A stretch of DNA of 64,000 nt from Psoroptes ovis. Lineage: Eukaryota > Arthropoda > Arachnida > Sarcoptiformes > Psoroptidae. The position numbers and the translations under genes are program-made. The stretch's first letter is position 1. Each line of letters starts with the position of its first letter. Location: assembly GCA_002943765.1 (NCBI GenBank), contig PQWQ01000022.1, positions 1-64,000 of the forward strand, given 5' to 3'. Positions 45,331 through 58,200 of this stretch are shown here, one piece after another. The notes below the pieces were generated by a model. That model saw only the letters and a list, made by a program, of their open reading frames with translations, was not told where the DNA came from and did not search any database.

Positions 45331-45804
45331 TCATCGTTTTCCACCAACACGTGGAGCTTTAGCCATCACTGGCTTGGCTGCTTTTTGTGTTTGTTTCGAT
45401 TTTTGCGTAGCTTTTTGTCCGGCTGGTGGTGCTTTCTTCTGTCCTTTGGTCGATCGCTGCTTTTCTTTGGCAGCTCGTACGGCTTGTTCACGTTGAGCTT
45501 TACGAACTTCTGGTTTCATGTTACGTTTAGCTAAAATATCATTCAAAGATGCACCGACAATAGCACGCTGATATTTGGTTGTTTTACGGCGACGTTTTTT
45601 AGTCAACTCCACTTCAGATCCTTTTTTGTGTTTGCGACGATACAAAACAGTCCATGTTGTTTTACGTGGATTTCTTCTCATCAAATGAGATGATTCACAT
45701 TTGGAATTCATAAATTGAAATACTTTTCCATCGATTTTCACCAATCGCTTACCATGACCGGGATATATTTTATATCCACTGAATGAACAAAGTTCGATCT
45801 TCAT
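45331..45804 (-). CDS. RPL24: 60S ribosomal protein eL24
   Basis: Structural protein of the large ribosomal subunit at the inter-subunit face. 157 residues, the usual length, in one coding exon. MKIELCSFSGYKIYPGHGKRLVKIDGKVFQF, RNPRKTTWTVLYRRKHKKG and KRNMKPEVRKAQREQAVRAAKE match animal eL24 nearly residue for residue. The end, APRVGGKR, is identical to the mammalian C-terminus. A 5' UTR intron lies directly before the ATG (acceptor TTTAG|AAAATG; 45808-45872 on the minus strand). Confidence 0.98.
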   Translation of the reverse strand: MKIELCSFSGYKIYPGHGKRLVKIDGKVFQFMNSKCESSHLMRRNPRKTTWTVLYRRKHKKGSEVELTKKRRRKTTKYQRAIVGASLNDILAKRNMKPEVRKAQREQAVRAAKEKQRSTKGQKKAPPAGQKATQKSKQTQKAAKPVMAKAPRVGGKR

Positions 45805-45960
45805 TTTCTAAACCAACATATTTCAATAAATCAATTTCATTAAATTCAATAATTAATCAATTAAAAACTTACCGATTATGAGAATAGTTCAAATTAAATG
45901 ATCACCTAGATCAACAAAAAATAAACAAATTGACACGCTTCTCACCACTCACAGTGCTGT

Positions 45961-45972
45961 GGGAAAAGGAAG
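45961..45972 (-). promoter_or_regulatory. Candidate TOP tract / transcription start of RPL24
   Basis: On the minus strand a pyrimidine run, CTTCCTTTTCCC, lies about 100 bp upstream of the 5' UTR intron donor. Ribosomal protein mRNAs typically begin at such a terminal oligopyrimidine tract. Location only; no transcript evidence. Confidence 0.35.
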
Positions 45973-46175
45973 CTCTCGAAAACTGCTGTCACGTGTCGTC
46001 ACATTGTTTATGAATGGTAACTTTTTAAATTTTTTTTTGAGGCGCGAATTTTTTAATTCATATAATAAGTACAACAAAATCAAAAAAAAAAAAAAAAAAA
46101 ATACTAGGCACCATATGAACACATTGTCATATATTTTCAAAAAAAAAAAAAAAAAAAAAAACTCATAAAAATGAT

Positions 46176-49100
46176 TCAAACAATAAGATTAGGGCAATCG
46201 ACAGCTGATCGCTCTTGAAGTGTAGTCAATTTATCGGATTTATCACTAAATTTTTGCTTACAACGATTTTTACTTTTAGCCCGAGAAGCAGAAGGTGGTG
46301 GAGGCAATCGATTCAGTTTTCCGTCATAAGATAAACATGATTGAGTGACTGATGAAGCTGCATCATTAGACACAATGGATGATCGGGAGTCTGAATTTTT
46401 TTTTCTGGTTCGAATTATATCAGGATTAATGTAAATGGGCATATTATGCTCAGAATCATCATTCGGTGTCATAGTGGAATAGCCATGGTCTGATTCAAAT
46501 TCCATTCTTCGGCTGTCGACATAAATCGAATAAAAAAAATTGATTGTGACAAAAATTGCAAATATAAACAAACAAACCTATGATTGCTGTTCAATCGATA
46601 TGGTGACACTATTTGCACAAAATTATCGTTTATAAAAGCTGATGAAGACTCTTGAATGTGATCATTACCATCATTGTCTTGAATGCTTGGTTGTAATACT
46701 TGTCGATGTTCGGTTGAATTATGGTCATTGATGACTGTCGAATGATTTGATGATTGAAAATGAAAACAATACACTGAAAACGTGAGCATAATAAAACAAA
46801 TGATGAGCGTTGCTGTCAAAGGACTTATTGGTGACATATTTTGCTGATTATCATTATGTCGATAAAAATAGTCATCTGATTGGCTCATATAAGGATTTGA
46901 TGCACCTAATACACCACCAAAACAAACCATTTGATTGCCACAAAATGGATTGGATAATCTGACCATTGCCATATCCATCGTACACCATTCACAGCCGATC
47001 ATTCCTTTGCATTCACTGTAAATATTTAAATCGAAAACAATTAATCAATTCAATCAACATTCAATCATGACTACCTTTCAGAAAGTTTTGAATGACAATC
47101 ATTATGGACACAACTATTATAATGACCGATATTGACATTAACATTGTAAGACGATTCTGAATGATATGCCAGAATTGTGCACATAGGATTAGGTTCATCT
47201 TCGCTTTCAATAAATTGACCATTACAGCTATTCATAAGCAATGGACATTCGCATGGACATTCACAATCGGTTTGTTCAAGGCTATGACAATTGAGACATA
47301 AACGATCAGTCAATGAACAAGGACAAAATGTGCTCGTATTGTTATTACAGCTATGATCAACCATTCCTAACAAAGTGTTTGTCGATGCTAATGGCACAAT
47401 CATATATTTGACACAAGAAATCTGCATTTGTCTCAAAGATTGCACACTTGCCAAAATATCAGCTGAACTAGTGTTGAATCGATAATATCGTTGCGTGCTG
47501 CGATCTACATAACTGTTACACACTAATTTGCGAACGAAATGATTTTGCTTGCTGAGTAAATGATTCATCATTTGTGGTTCTTTGTGTATTAAATGCTTTT
47601 GATGCATCATTGTTAGTGCTGGAAGTGATGAATGCACGATAATATATCCCAAATCATCTGCCATAAAGCAAGAGACTTTATTTTGTCGACATTTGGCTGG
47701 CATTGCATCAAGAATGTGATGAAAATAGCCCACAGTTAAATCAATACCGATCACAGCCCAAATTTGACTGGTTTCACTGATTCGAATGGCTTGACTAATG
47801 GTGACAACATAACCACTGCCTGCAGCATCCAAATATGGTGGTAGCAAATGAATTTTTTCTGGTTCTTCAATGGCTCTAATGTACCAGGGACGATAATGGG
47901 CTCGATAAGATTTGTCCATCATGGAGCCAGGATAAACAGTGAAAGAACCGGTCACAGTTGCTATGTATTTACGGATAACATATTTGGAGCAATCTGATAT
48001 TTCTTTCAATTTTTGTTTCCAACTTTTCACCAATTCATTGACCAGGATCAAATCGACTTGTAAATTTGAATGAAAACTATTGTCAACGACAATTCTTTGA
48101 GCATTGACAACATTTGACCATTTTTCATGGATTTCATTACTCGGATTCATAGAATCATTCATTTGCGTTAATTGAACAGTAGCTATATCCATAGTGGCCA
48201 ATTGATTGAAATGATTACAGAGTTTTATATTTTTGGCACTCGAATTCAGAAGATCACTCATCAAAAACCATTCAGTATTATTACTTGTGTCGAATCGGTA
48301 ATATTCATCAGTTGAATGGTTGCCATTCGAAACTATTACCAGCACATAATCAGTCAATCGTATTCGGCGCCATTCATACACCAGATATTCATATGAATTA
48401 AGTAATACTGCTCTTTGTTCATTGTTCGTAGATTTGAATGTGAATTTTCCATTGTGTAAAGTTGACATCATTTTTCTCAGATGAGCATCTTTCAATTCAG
48501 GTTCAATAAGATGAATACTGATAAAGCTATTTTCGAAACATTCAGATGCTTGATTCATGAACAAAAAACTTTTCTTGTTCATAGGTTTACAATGATCATC
48601 ATAATATTTTGAGAGCAAAGGATGATAAATTACTTTTCCAGTTGGACCATCAATGAGAAATGCATATGAACGATGTTGGCCATCATAATGAATTATGTCA
48701 GCAGCCCATTCAAATAGTGACATGTCTATACCTATCACACCGATGACATGTCCATGATGAGAATAATAAGTTTTACTTAACGAAACATAACTATCTGTTA
48801 TGAGGCAAAAAAAATCGATTCTTAGATCATCAATTTCAACATGAATCAGACTTACCTTCGGAAACAAGATCCTGATGAGGTAATGATACGAATAGGGCAC
48901 TGCTTTTGTCTGAGTTGGGTGCTTTCGTGTTCAATACTTCATAAATCGATTCAAGCACTAAACCAACTTGTTCAGTGCTCTTGATAGTGACCATTTTTCC
49001 AGCAGTGATTTTCGCTTCGGATGGTGGCTGAACATTAAATTTTTGAAAATCCATTGATGCAACACCACTTAAGAATATTGTTTCCAACATTATCGGAATT

Positions 49101-50682
49101 CGTTCATCAATCAAGCAATAAGTGTTTATAATCATTCGATATTCTGCCATCTCAAAATGATCTGCTATTAATTGCATGATTGATCGTGCATCGGCCAATG
49201 ATGACAACAAACCACGACTAATGTAAACAATGAGCGCTGGCAAATCGCTGGTCGATGTTTTCTCTGTGCGCGAAGAATGCATTAATAGAATCAGTGATAG
49301 ATCAATTGCTTCAAATTACCTTTGAATGAATTGTGATTGGCTTCGATCATTTGAAACGCTTTTTGCAGTCCAAGATAGTGATTAGTCGAATTAAATGATC
49401 GTTGCATTCGATCAATGTATTTGACCAAAATTTGCTTAATTTCATAATCAGCATTTGCCATGGCCAAATTAGACCCGCAAGCGTCACCGATCACATCATG
49501 TGCATCTGAAGATAGGTCCACCAAGTTGACGATGTCTCGATGCGATAATGAATTGACAATTAGTTTGGAGATCATTTTGGCGATTCTCAGCTGATGATCA
49601 GTTAATGCTGAGCCTCTATCGAGCACCAATACTATCATTTTTGGGGTCGGTAATGCAGCAGCCATCAAATTGAACTTATGTCTTTGTGCATATAACTGTT
49701 GTTGCTCTCTATAAACATTGGAATGATGATTGTTCCATGTCCACTGCTTATTTGATAATAATTTTCTTGCATACTGTCTTGAATCATTCGAAGGTGATTT
49801 CAATCTACGATTTAATCGACGAAGCAAACAATAATTGTTCGGTGGATAAAAGGCTGGATATTCAATGTGAGCACCAGTAAATGTCAAATAATACTGCCAT
49901 CGTATCAAACTATTAGCTGCAATATTTCGTTTAAATTGATCCGTTAAATCTACGTTATTCATCTGGAAATTGTTTTGATGGTCCATCATTACACAGCTAA
50001 ATGATTTATTGATCCAACTATGAAAACTTGCATCGAATCCATAGTGGTCAGTTTTGATTTGCTGTTCCTTTATTTTAATTTCTTGCAATTCATTCGCATC
50101 ATTATCGCTATGATTCATGCCGTATGGGTTGCAACAATCCAACATTAGGCTTATATTCGATTGTTTTGTATACATTTCCTGCAGCGTTTCGCCGGTCAAT
50201 TCGATGGCTGCATGAATATCTTGCACTTTTTGAGTCATCTGTGAAAACATAATTTTTTAACAAGTTACTCAACTATTCAATGAATGACTTACTTTGTCAG
50301 CTATTTGGTTGATTTTGCCAATGGTAACATCCTGGTTTTGTTTATGAATGTATAATTTTTTCAACATTTGTCGAATAGTATTGGCAGCCAATTCTTTGTT
50401 TACGATTGATAACAATAAGTATGATTTAAGCTCAGAGTAAGCGCCAAATTTATTAATTTCATCAATCATATGATCAGGCAATCGATCGATCGATATGTTT
50501 TCGATAATTTTTGTTGATTGATAAAGATTTTGTTTGCTAAAAGTAACATTTTTGGAGCGATATCGTATGCTGTCAATGGCAGGTAATGACTTTTTGCTGT
50601 CATTTCTAACAATTTGTTTATATTCACCACAAATTCCAGTGCACAATACAATTGAAATTGAGATCAAATGGACCAATTTCAT
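46176..50682 (-). CDS. CACHD1: VWFA and cache domain-containing protein 1 (alpha2delta-like)
   Basis: Type I membrane relative of voltage-gated calcium-channel alpha2delta subunits that modulates neuronal ion channels. Six exons on the minus strand: 50682-50293, 50238-49320, 49263-48856, 48794-47075, 47015-46578, 46512-46176. Phases agree throughout and give 1403 residues. Signal peptide MKLVHLISISIVLCTGICG; VWA_N region; a von Willebrand A domain starting VLVLDRGSALTDHQLRIAKMI; two tandem cache domains (GHVIGVIGIDMSLF; YRAHYRPWYIRAIEEP then WAVIGIDLTVGYF); a Cys-rich segment; one membrane helix (LTATLIICFIMLTFSVYCF); a cytoplasmic tail. The VWA metal site reads DRGSA instead of DxSxS, as in CACHD1 and unlike true alpha2delta. 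It diverges from VPS39. Confidence 0.93.
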
Positions 50683-51276
50683 TTTGGATTTATTTTATCA
50701 AATTTCATGAGATCATTTTGGTGATATATCAATTTGTATGCAATACACTAATAAAACACAATTGCTCAGAACCAGCCACCAAACCCTAATGGTCAAATTT
50801 GTTCGACAAATGCATCATTTTTTTGGTGTTGACCAACAATCTCCACCCATAACCACTTTGTATTTTTCTTGCGAGAAACTTTTCTGTAAATAAACTTGGG
50901 GAAAATTTTTCAGTAAATTCTCATAATTCGATTTGTTTGCCTTGTTTATACATTGATTGTTCTTCAATATTCTCATTATATTTACCCAATACAGCTGATT
51001 TCGATGTTGATACACGCAAGCCTTGATGCAGGCGTCAGTGTTGCCAGCAATAGACCCGATATTTTTTATTTACAAACATTTCTAACTGGTTTCTTACGCT
51101 CGCGGCGCAGACGTCCAAACCTATGAACTTGCTACAAACACCATAATTGCACCAATTCGAATTCATGATTAATGTTGATCTCCATAAAATTATAAGAATC
51201 GTTTAAGCAAAATCAAAACATTATCTAATTAAATTGATGTGCCTCAATCTGAAAAAATCAAACAAATGTAACTACA
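50683..51276. promoter_or_regulatory. Divergent promoter interval CACHD1 / VPS39
   Basis: 594 bp between divergent start codons. It must contain the promoters of both genes unless TSSs overlap coding sequence, and it also holds the doubtful small frame. A short GC-rich patch (CTCGCGGCGCAGACG near 51098-51112) interrupts otherwise AT-rich DNA. No canonical TATA box stands out. Confidence 0.4.
50815..51015 (-). CDS. Doubtful small gene or exon, unassigned
   Basis: An open frame on the minus strand ends NFPQVYLQKSFSQEKYKVVMGGDCWSTPKK. It lacks an ATG; upstream in frame is NTDACIKACVYQHRNQLYW. A potential small intron (GTAAATA...AACAAG, about 50 nt) lies between the two parts. The residue composition looks more protein-like than the surrounding shadow frames, but I recognise no family. 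It may be a short mitochondrial-type gene in the CACHD1-VPS39 interval or chance. Confidence 0.25.
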   Translation of the reverse strand: MYQHRNQLYWVNIMRILKNNQCINKANKSNYENLLKNFPQVYLQKSFSQEKYKVVMGGDCWSTPKK

Positions 51277-54200
51277 ATGGATTTGTATAAAAATTTGATA
51301 TTACTTCGTAAGCTACCACTCACCATTGAATCAACTTATGCTTATGGTATATTTATTATTTAATCCAAACAAATTAACTGATTCACATAAACGGTTTAAT
51401 TATTACAGATGATTATCTGTTGATCGGTACCAAAGAAGGTCATCTTTTGATGTATAAAATTGATTTAAAATTACAGAATGCCACAGGTAGGGACAGAACG
51501 AAGAGAGAATAAAATGACAAATGACTAATACACATTCACTTTGAGAATAGAATACGAATTCAAATTACATTTGTTGCGCTCAGCAAAACAATTCAGTCGA
51601 AAGCCAATCATTCAAATGGAGGCGATTCTCGAATATCGAGTTTTAGTTTCGTTATCGGATCAAATGATAAGTGTCCATAATTTGGACAAAATATCATTCC
51701 CATTTCTATTTTCGCTGAACAAAAGTAAAGGTGCTACTTACTTTTCACTGGAAATAAGCAAACAACAAACATTATCTGGACAAATTCAATCCACTGTTCG
51801 ATTGTGTGTGGCTGTCAAAAACAATTTACTCTTCTTTTACTGGAAAAACAACGAATTTTTCGAGCTTAGGCCTGCAATCAAATTGCCTGATGTGGCTCGT
51901 GTGATTGTCTGGATCAATAATCGATTATTTGTTGGTCTTCGTAATCAATACATTCAAGTCGATATTGACAAAGGATCAGTGACCAAAATGTTTCCAGTCA
52001 CATCTGAACCGCTCATTGTGCCTTTATTGACCGAACGCAATCTGGCATTTTGTCGTGAAGATAAAACATTCATTTTCGATTATGAGGCTCGACCATTGCT
52101 CGATTATCCAATCACTTGGACTGATCAGCCATTATCAATTACTGATGATTTACTATTCTTGATTGCAGTCCAAGCAAATTCCAATGTCGAAATTTTATGC
52201 AATACTCTTCGTGATGTCATCAAAGAACCTTTGTTGCAGAAGACTGATCTCTCCACACAGCTTACGCGGCCATTAAAAGCCATAGCCAAATGGTGTAATC
52301 GTCCCGGTCAACTTATTTTACATTCAGATAATGATATCGTTTTGATGAAAATTGTTCCCAATGAACAACAAATTCGAACGCTGCAAAATGCAAGACAATT
52401 TGAATTAGCAATCAAAGTAATTTTTTGTTAATTTCATCAATATGTTCATAATCATTGTTTTATATTTTCAGCTGATTGAATTTTACAATATGTCACCACA
52501 AAATGACAATGATGTTGAAATAGCAACTGAGGAATATGATCAATTCAAATTGAAAATCAGAAAATTGCATGCCATTGATTTGTTCTCAAGATTCAAATTC
52601 AACGAAGCCATCTCATTGTTTCAATCATTAAAAACAGATCCTTCATTTGTGATAGCTTTATATCCAGGTATTTTACCTGATCGTTATCGAAGTCAATTGC
52701 TCGCAAATGAACCGAATGTTCAGCCGCCACCATTAGAAGGTGCCATGCTTGAACGAGGTCTTTTGACACTGATCGAATATCTAGTCGAAATCAGACAACG
52801 CACTCAGAAGCAAATCAGTCAGCTACAAGAACACAGGCATCAAACACAGTCAAACACTGATCTGAGGAAACTATACGAATTGCTAAGCATAATCGATACA
52901 AGTCTACTAAAATGTTATTTACAAACCAATGAGTCATTGGTCGCCTCATTGTTACGAATTGAGAATCATTGTCATCTGGAAGAAAGTGAAATGGCTCTCA
53001 AACGTAGAAATAAAATCGATGAATTGATTATTCTTTACAAAACCAAAGGTCTTCACAAAAATGCTTTGAACATTTTACAACAGCAAGCACGAGACGCGCC
53101 TGTCAAAAATGCAGCTCAAGCACGTCAACAACTCATTCAATATTTACAAGAATTAGGCAGTGATCATTTGGATTTGATATTTGAATATTCCGAATGGATA
53201 CTTCGACAGTTTCCAGAGGAAGGAATGCGAATATTCATCGATGTTTACGTCGATTCACAATCAGCTGCTTGGCTCAAAGATGGAATCGTTCAATATTTAG
53301 AACAAATCAATCCTGATTTAGCTCTCGCTTATTTGGATCATTACATAGAAAATCTTAAATGGAGCGAAACTTCAACCAAAATGATCGATACACTCATCAA
53401 CAAATATCGAGATTCAATTCGACCTTTGATAGCAAAATATCGAGCTGAACTCATTCAAAAACGTGATGATCGTGCCATGGAAATTCTGAACACCGAAGAT
53501 CAACAAGATCAGAGTATTGAATATCACTATCTCAGACCAGAACCAGCAGGTCAAGAGCCTGGCAAATTGGGCCAATTGCGTCGTAAATTGATGCATGTGC
53601 TCGAAATATGTGATTATTACACCATGGAAACATTATCTGCTTATCTATTACATGATGGACTGTTTGAAGAACGTGCCATCGTCTTGGGCAAAATGGGTAA
53701 TCATCGAGAAGCAGTCATGATCTATGTGCATATACTCAATGATCTTGAAATGGCTGAGCAATACTGCTGGAAACAATTTAAACGATCTGCCAATTGCAAA
53801 GGAGCTAATCCACATGTGTTTGATCATCTGTTTGAGCAGTGTCTTCGCAAACCTTTGCGCACTGAACTGACCAAGTATCTTGCGGACAATGCTGCCATCT
53901 GCACATTTAGTATGCCTTTGCTTTTGCCAAATTCAATTCATGCATATCTCAATCAGCCAGCTAATCGAAACATATTGGCCAATCTGGATCTAAACGTACG
54001 CATTGCGATCGCCATTTTGGCTCAACACTCCACCCGAATCAATCTGATCGAAGCGATTGAATTATTGGATGATAAGCTGCCATTACAAGCCTTGTATCTG
54101 ATTCTTCCATCAGCAGTACATCATTTGGCCAGTAACCACAATCATACTCGTATGCTTAGGCGTTTGCTTATATCTCAACGATTAAAAGTGCATCGTCGAA

Positions 54201-54466
54201 GGATTCAAGTGGAGCAAGCAGGTCGAGTCATTATTACTGGCACTGAGATATGTCAAGCTTGCATGAAACGAATTGGCAAAAGGTAAGCTTTTGAATTACT
54301 TAAATATAAGAAAGTATCATCATTTAAAGAGTCATAAATATTAATTATTGTCTCATCTCTTTCACCTTTCAGTGTGTTTGTTCGATACAGCAATAATCAA
54401 TTGGTTCATTTGGGCTGTCGAGATGGCTATGAATTGTTAATGACTCGTCGATCAAGCAATGTTTAA
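51277..54466 (+). CDS. VPS39: HOPS/CORVET-type tethering protein VPS39
   Basis: Subunit of the HOPS complex that tethers late endosomes and lysosomes for fusion. Exons 51277-51346, 51409-51486, 51551-52416, 52472-54282, 54373-54466; phases agree and give 972 residues. The N-terminal CNH (beta-propeller) region includes YLLIGTKEGHLLMY, KGATYFSLEI, RLCVAVKNNLLFFYWKNNEF and LPDVARVIVWINN. The middle clathrin-repeat part includes LLSIIDTSLLKCYLQTNESLVASLLRIENHCHLEESE and RRKLMHVLEICDYYTMETL. At the end, the zinc-binding CQACMKRIG and a final exon-encoded C-terminus correspond to the VPS39-type finger. Every segment aligns in order with human VPS39. Confidence 0.97.
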
Positions 54467-54643
54467 AGAAAAAAATTCGAAACTGGTGTAAATGAAATTG
54501 TTGATTTTATATGAATGAAATATATTTTTCTTTGTCAAATGTGTGTTCTCAATAATTGCTTTAATTGCCCAAAATGACACCCAACGGGCAGTAAAATTGA
54601 CACAGCTGCATGCATAAAAAGGCCCAGATTGTTGTTTGTATGA

Positions 54644-54659
54644 ACACGTGCGCACGTGT
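54644..54659. promoter_or_regulatory. Perfect 16-bp palindrome with two CACGTG E-boxes
   Basis: ACACGTGCGCACGTGT is its own reverse complement and holds two CACGTG cores 8 bp apart (centre to centre). It lies about 375 bp upstream of the first Id-type gene and 178 bp after the VPS39 stop. CACGTG is bound by class B bHLH or bHLH-Zip factors (Myc/Max, USF, Hairy-type). Regulation of the Id gene is inferred from position. Confidence 0.55.
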
Positions 54660-54889
54660 CCAAAAAAAACTTTCCCATGAGATCGAATGGGAAAAAATTC
54701 GATGCAGATGTGGCCTGGCTATGATCGCGCGGTGGGAGATTGGCGCCAGTGCCGGCATTGTACAATACATGTCCAGACAGACATGCCCTCTCAACTATTT
54801 TAGTTATACTGCTAGGTTTTTCTCAACATTCACTCATGGTAGTAGCACTGCTTTAACATGAAAAAATATTTTATCACACAAAACAACTC

Positions 54890-54895
54890 ATATAA
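54890..54895 (+). promoter_or_regulatory. Candidate TATA box of Id gene 1
   Basis: TATAAA 129 bp upstream of the preferred ATG at 55019, in an AT-rich context, and suitably placed for a short 5' UTR. Confidence 0.35.
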
Positions 54896-55018
54896 ATTGG
54901 TTGATCATTTTTAAAAATGAATCATTCACTCGTTTGTGCTCATTGTTTATGTTTACATTTTTCAATTTGTGTCACTTTATTTTTGTTGTTTTTCTTTGTG
55001 GAAAATTTGATTGGATCA

Positions 55019-55273
55019 ATGATGATCATGGACACATCGCAAACTACAATGACTTCGGTCAATCAGACTGGTGAAATATCTCGAATGCTAAACAAACTAA
55101 GAACTTTGGTTCCTGGAATTCGGCCCGAACAGAAAATGTCAAAATTGGAAATAATGCAGCATGTCATCGATTACATCAATGATCTGGAGAATGTGCTCGA
55201 TCAACCGCATGCAAATGGAGATTCAAATGGCCAAGAAGATAAACTGCATCAACTACGGCAATTAGTGAATTGA
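55019..55273 (+). CDS. Id-type helix-loop-helix protein 1 (extramacrochaetae family)
   Basis: Dominant-negative HLH protein: dimerises with bHLH activators and, having no basic region, blocks DNA binding. 84 residues from the ATG cluster at 55019 (MMIMDTSQTT). An upstream in-frame ATG at 54917 would add a hydrophobic 34-residue stretch atypical of the family. The HLH is ISRMLNKLRTLVPGIRPEQKMSKLEIMQHVIDYINDLENVL; the KLEI-QHVIDYI-DL helix 2 is diagnostic of Id/emc proteins. The protein is near the minimum, with almost nothing outside the HLH. Single exon. A second copy lies about 4 kb downstream on the same strand. Confidence 0.92.
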   Translation: MMIMDTSQTTMTSVNQTGEISRMLNKLRTLVPGIRPEQKMSKLEIMQHVIDYINDLENVLDQPHANGDSNGQEDKLHQLRQLVN

Positions 55274-58200
55274 TCTCTTTGAAATGGTTGTTTGGTTTGC
55301 CCACTAGTCTTATGCAATTGGCCAACACAACCGTCAAGCGACACATTTTTGGCAATCACCTTTTCGGTTCTTTCCTAATCGGCAATCCTCATTCAGCATT
55401 GATTAATTCTCATTTTGTAAATAGTATCATTGATTGAATGTAATTAAAATCAAATTTGATTAATTGAATTGTATCAAATCTTAATCATAAATAATCGAAT
55501 AAACATGTTCATTCGAAATAGAATTATTGTGATTGATTCAAATGAAATGATATAAACAAAAACATTGTTATTATGAACTTGTAATTAATACAAACAAATG
55601 CTAACAATGTGTGTTGGCTGAATCAATATGGTTAGCAACACATGACCAGATGTTCGCTTTACAAGTCAAGCATATCTCGCATTCGCTATGGATGGTGAAT
55701 TTGTTGCTACACACAAAAACAACACATTTGTTTGGTGAATGTCTGTTGAGCATATGCTTCAAGAATCTTTGGTCTGTGCAACCGATTTGTTGAACAGTGA
55801 ATGACTGCTTAGTGAATAAAGTAGATGATCAATGCTTGAACAAGTGTAAATGTGTGCTGCCAGGTGTTTTGCATCATAATGGATCCATTGCATTTGCAGC
55901 AGAATCGATGACAAACATTGGGTGCACCTGTGATGCAGACACCTGTTGGAGATTGGCACTAATTAAGCACACCTTGCTTGGATTCTCTCAATGCACAAAC
56001 ATTAACCAGGTTCGATCGGACCAAAACTGTCAGGTGTGCAAGATGATGAGTAATCAATCGATAAATCGATCGCCATTGGCCAATGACCTGTAATTATTCT
56101 TGGATGAACAGGTGCCAATTAAATTGATTGCTTAGTAGGCCATCGAACACACCGGATATGCAATGCACCAGCTGCGTTGCTCAGAATCCAGGTGCCGTAT
56201 CGGCAGCCGTGAATAGCATTCGAGAGCAATGAATAGATGAGAGATGAGTGCTTGTTAACAACTGATTACATGTGTTATGACAATCAATTAGACAAGATTA
56301 CCACGCATTAGTCAGTGTTGTTGGGGGTTAAGCTAATGTTTTACACCAAATTTGGCTATCAGAATGTGTGTTGGCGGCCAGTTTCATTCTACTACCAAAC
56401 CATGGATGCCACTGACACCTGTGAGAGATTACTGGCCCATCACACATCGCATCCTCAACTGCACTCAATTGATCCATTGATCGATCCTCAAATAAGGCAA
56501 TGCTCAACTGTTGGCCATTTCTGTGCTAGCGGAAGTGTCACCTACACTTGTTCTCTCTGTCTGGTTGTCAATACGAATCACTATTGACACAATGTGTGAT
56601 GCGCGAAGGCCATATTTGGCCCAAGCGGTCTTCTTCCCAATCGTTTTCGACAGTCAAGTTGGCCAACGCCAACGCATTCGCTCCAGAACGCCTACCCTGT
56701 TCCGCTTCTGGACCAGTGTGGGTGTTTTTGTAGTTGGCAAATACAACCAGAGCGTGTAGGAGAGGGAAAGCAAACCCAATTCTAGTCTATGATCGATTGA
56801 TGAGAATGTGTGGTCGGCATCATCATCGTAGGTAGGCCAAACATTCTTCCACTCACTCATTGAACAAGTGGTGGGCAGTAGAGATTGCCTGCCTGCCAAA
56901 GTCTGACTCATTTGGCCGACCATATGCACAACAGTCCGCTCGTCTTGGAACCTTAGCAATGGTCCAACAGCATCGTGCATGACTGAATCGCACGGTATTT
57001 CTCATAACGAACCCTTAGCACTGAATCAGCGGTCAAATGATTGGAATAAACGACAAGAAGACAGATTGCAATCTAACAGGTGGTGAGCGATGTGTGGCGC
57101 CCACCATTCAACCATTGATTCCGCCATTCATTGAGTGAGTGTGTGTGTTTGCAAGTAAGGATTAGTGTCATTTTGTTTGAATAAAAGGCAAACACAATGA
57201 ATATGGTAAGCTGTAATGGCGGAAATGGTGGCGGTTGATGGTGAACAATTGAAAATATTTGAATGTTGGTGATATTTATTTAGCAGAGGCGCCAGTCTGT
57301 CTGGCTCACACCTGCACATTGAAATGGTCATATTGTGAGAAAGAGATTGGTCATAAAACCAATCAATGCATTTGCACATTTGTCTTTTGTGTTCTGTTCA
57401 GTTGGCTTTGATGATCGATCGAAAAGACCGAAGACTTAACAGCAATATGTGCTCTCAACACTTGTTGTTGTTCATGTTTGCTCTGTTCTTCTGTTTGAAG
57501 CATTTTTATGTTTTTCTTTCTATTTTTCAAGGATCCGGCTCCTGGTCTCTTTTGCTCAAGACCCCGCAAAGGTCAACCCAAATGATTAGTAAATGTGTTT
57601 GTGTCAGAGTGTGTACATTACACTCAAAAAGCCAAGCATAGTCGACCTTTGTTATGGGCTTGGCTTTGTGTTAGTTGCATAGTCAACAATTAGATAATGA
57701 CAAGCATTCCAATCATTCATTCTGAATCAAAGCTCAGTTCGATTTCAAAAAGACTAGGCCTGTGTTTCATTCAATTCATTAGCTGGCGCCCGAATTAAAA
57801 TGAAACCAAGCAAACATCGAAAAATATGCCTCGAAGCAAAACACCTGTGCATTAGCCAAATGATAATGTTATTTGCTAAAACAATTCATTATTCATTCAC
57901 TCTAAGGCTGAGTGTTTAGTTTGCCATCTTCTACCAATCATTAGCAATTCAATTGAACCTGACAAAAGCCGCCAACGCTCTCTCTTCAACATTCGGACGG
58001 TTCCAAATAGGGACCGATTCTTCTTCGATTCGTAGGATGTTGCATAAGATCGCACCTACGCATTCTCATCGTTTGCGATTTCAATTGATTTTGCATTTGT
58101 ATCAATCAATATGTTTTGAATAATAAACTATTTTCAATTCACAATCAAATTCAATCTGAATGCATTGTCTAAATCTGATGCTTCAAAACTACACAATTGA

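Noticed and set aside
54917..55018. N-terminal extension of Id gene 1 resembling a signal anchor
   Set aside because: The hydrophobic 34 residues are atypical for a nuclear HLH protein. The ATG cluster at 55019 gives a normal Id start.
56654..56980. Minus-strand 108-codon frame in the inter-Id region
   Set aside because: No domain, no clear promoter or splice context, and it overlaps other chance frames; treated as noncoding.
57007..57020. ACCCTTAGCACTGA resembling the MITE terminus
   Set aside because: Only a partial match with no TTAA and no partner end nearby.
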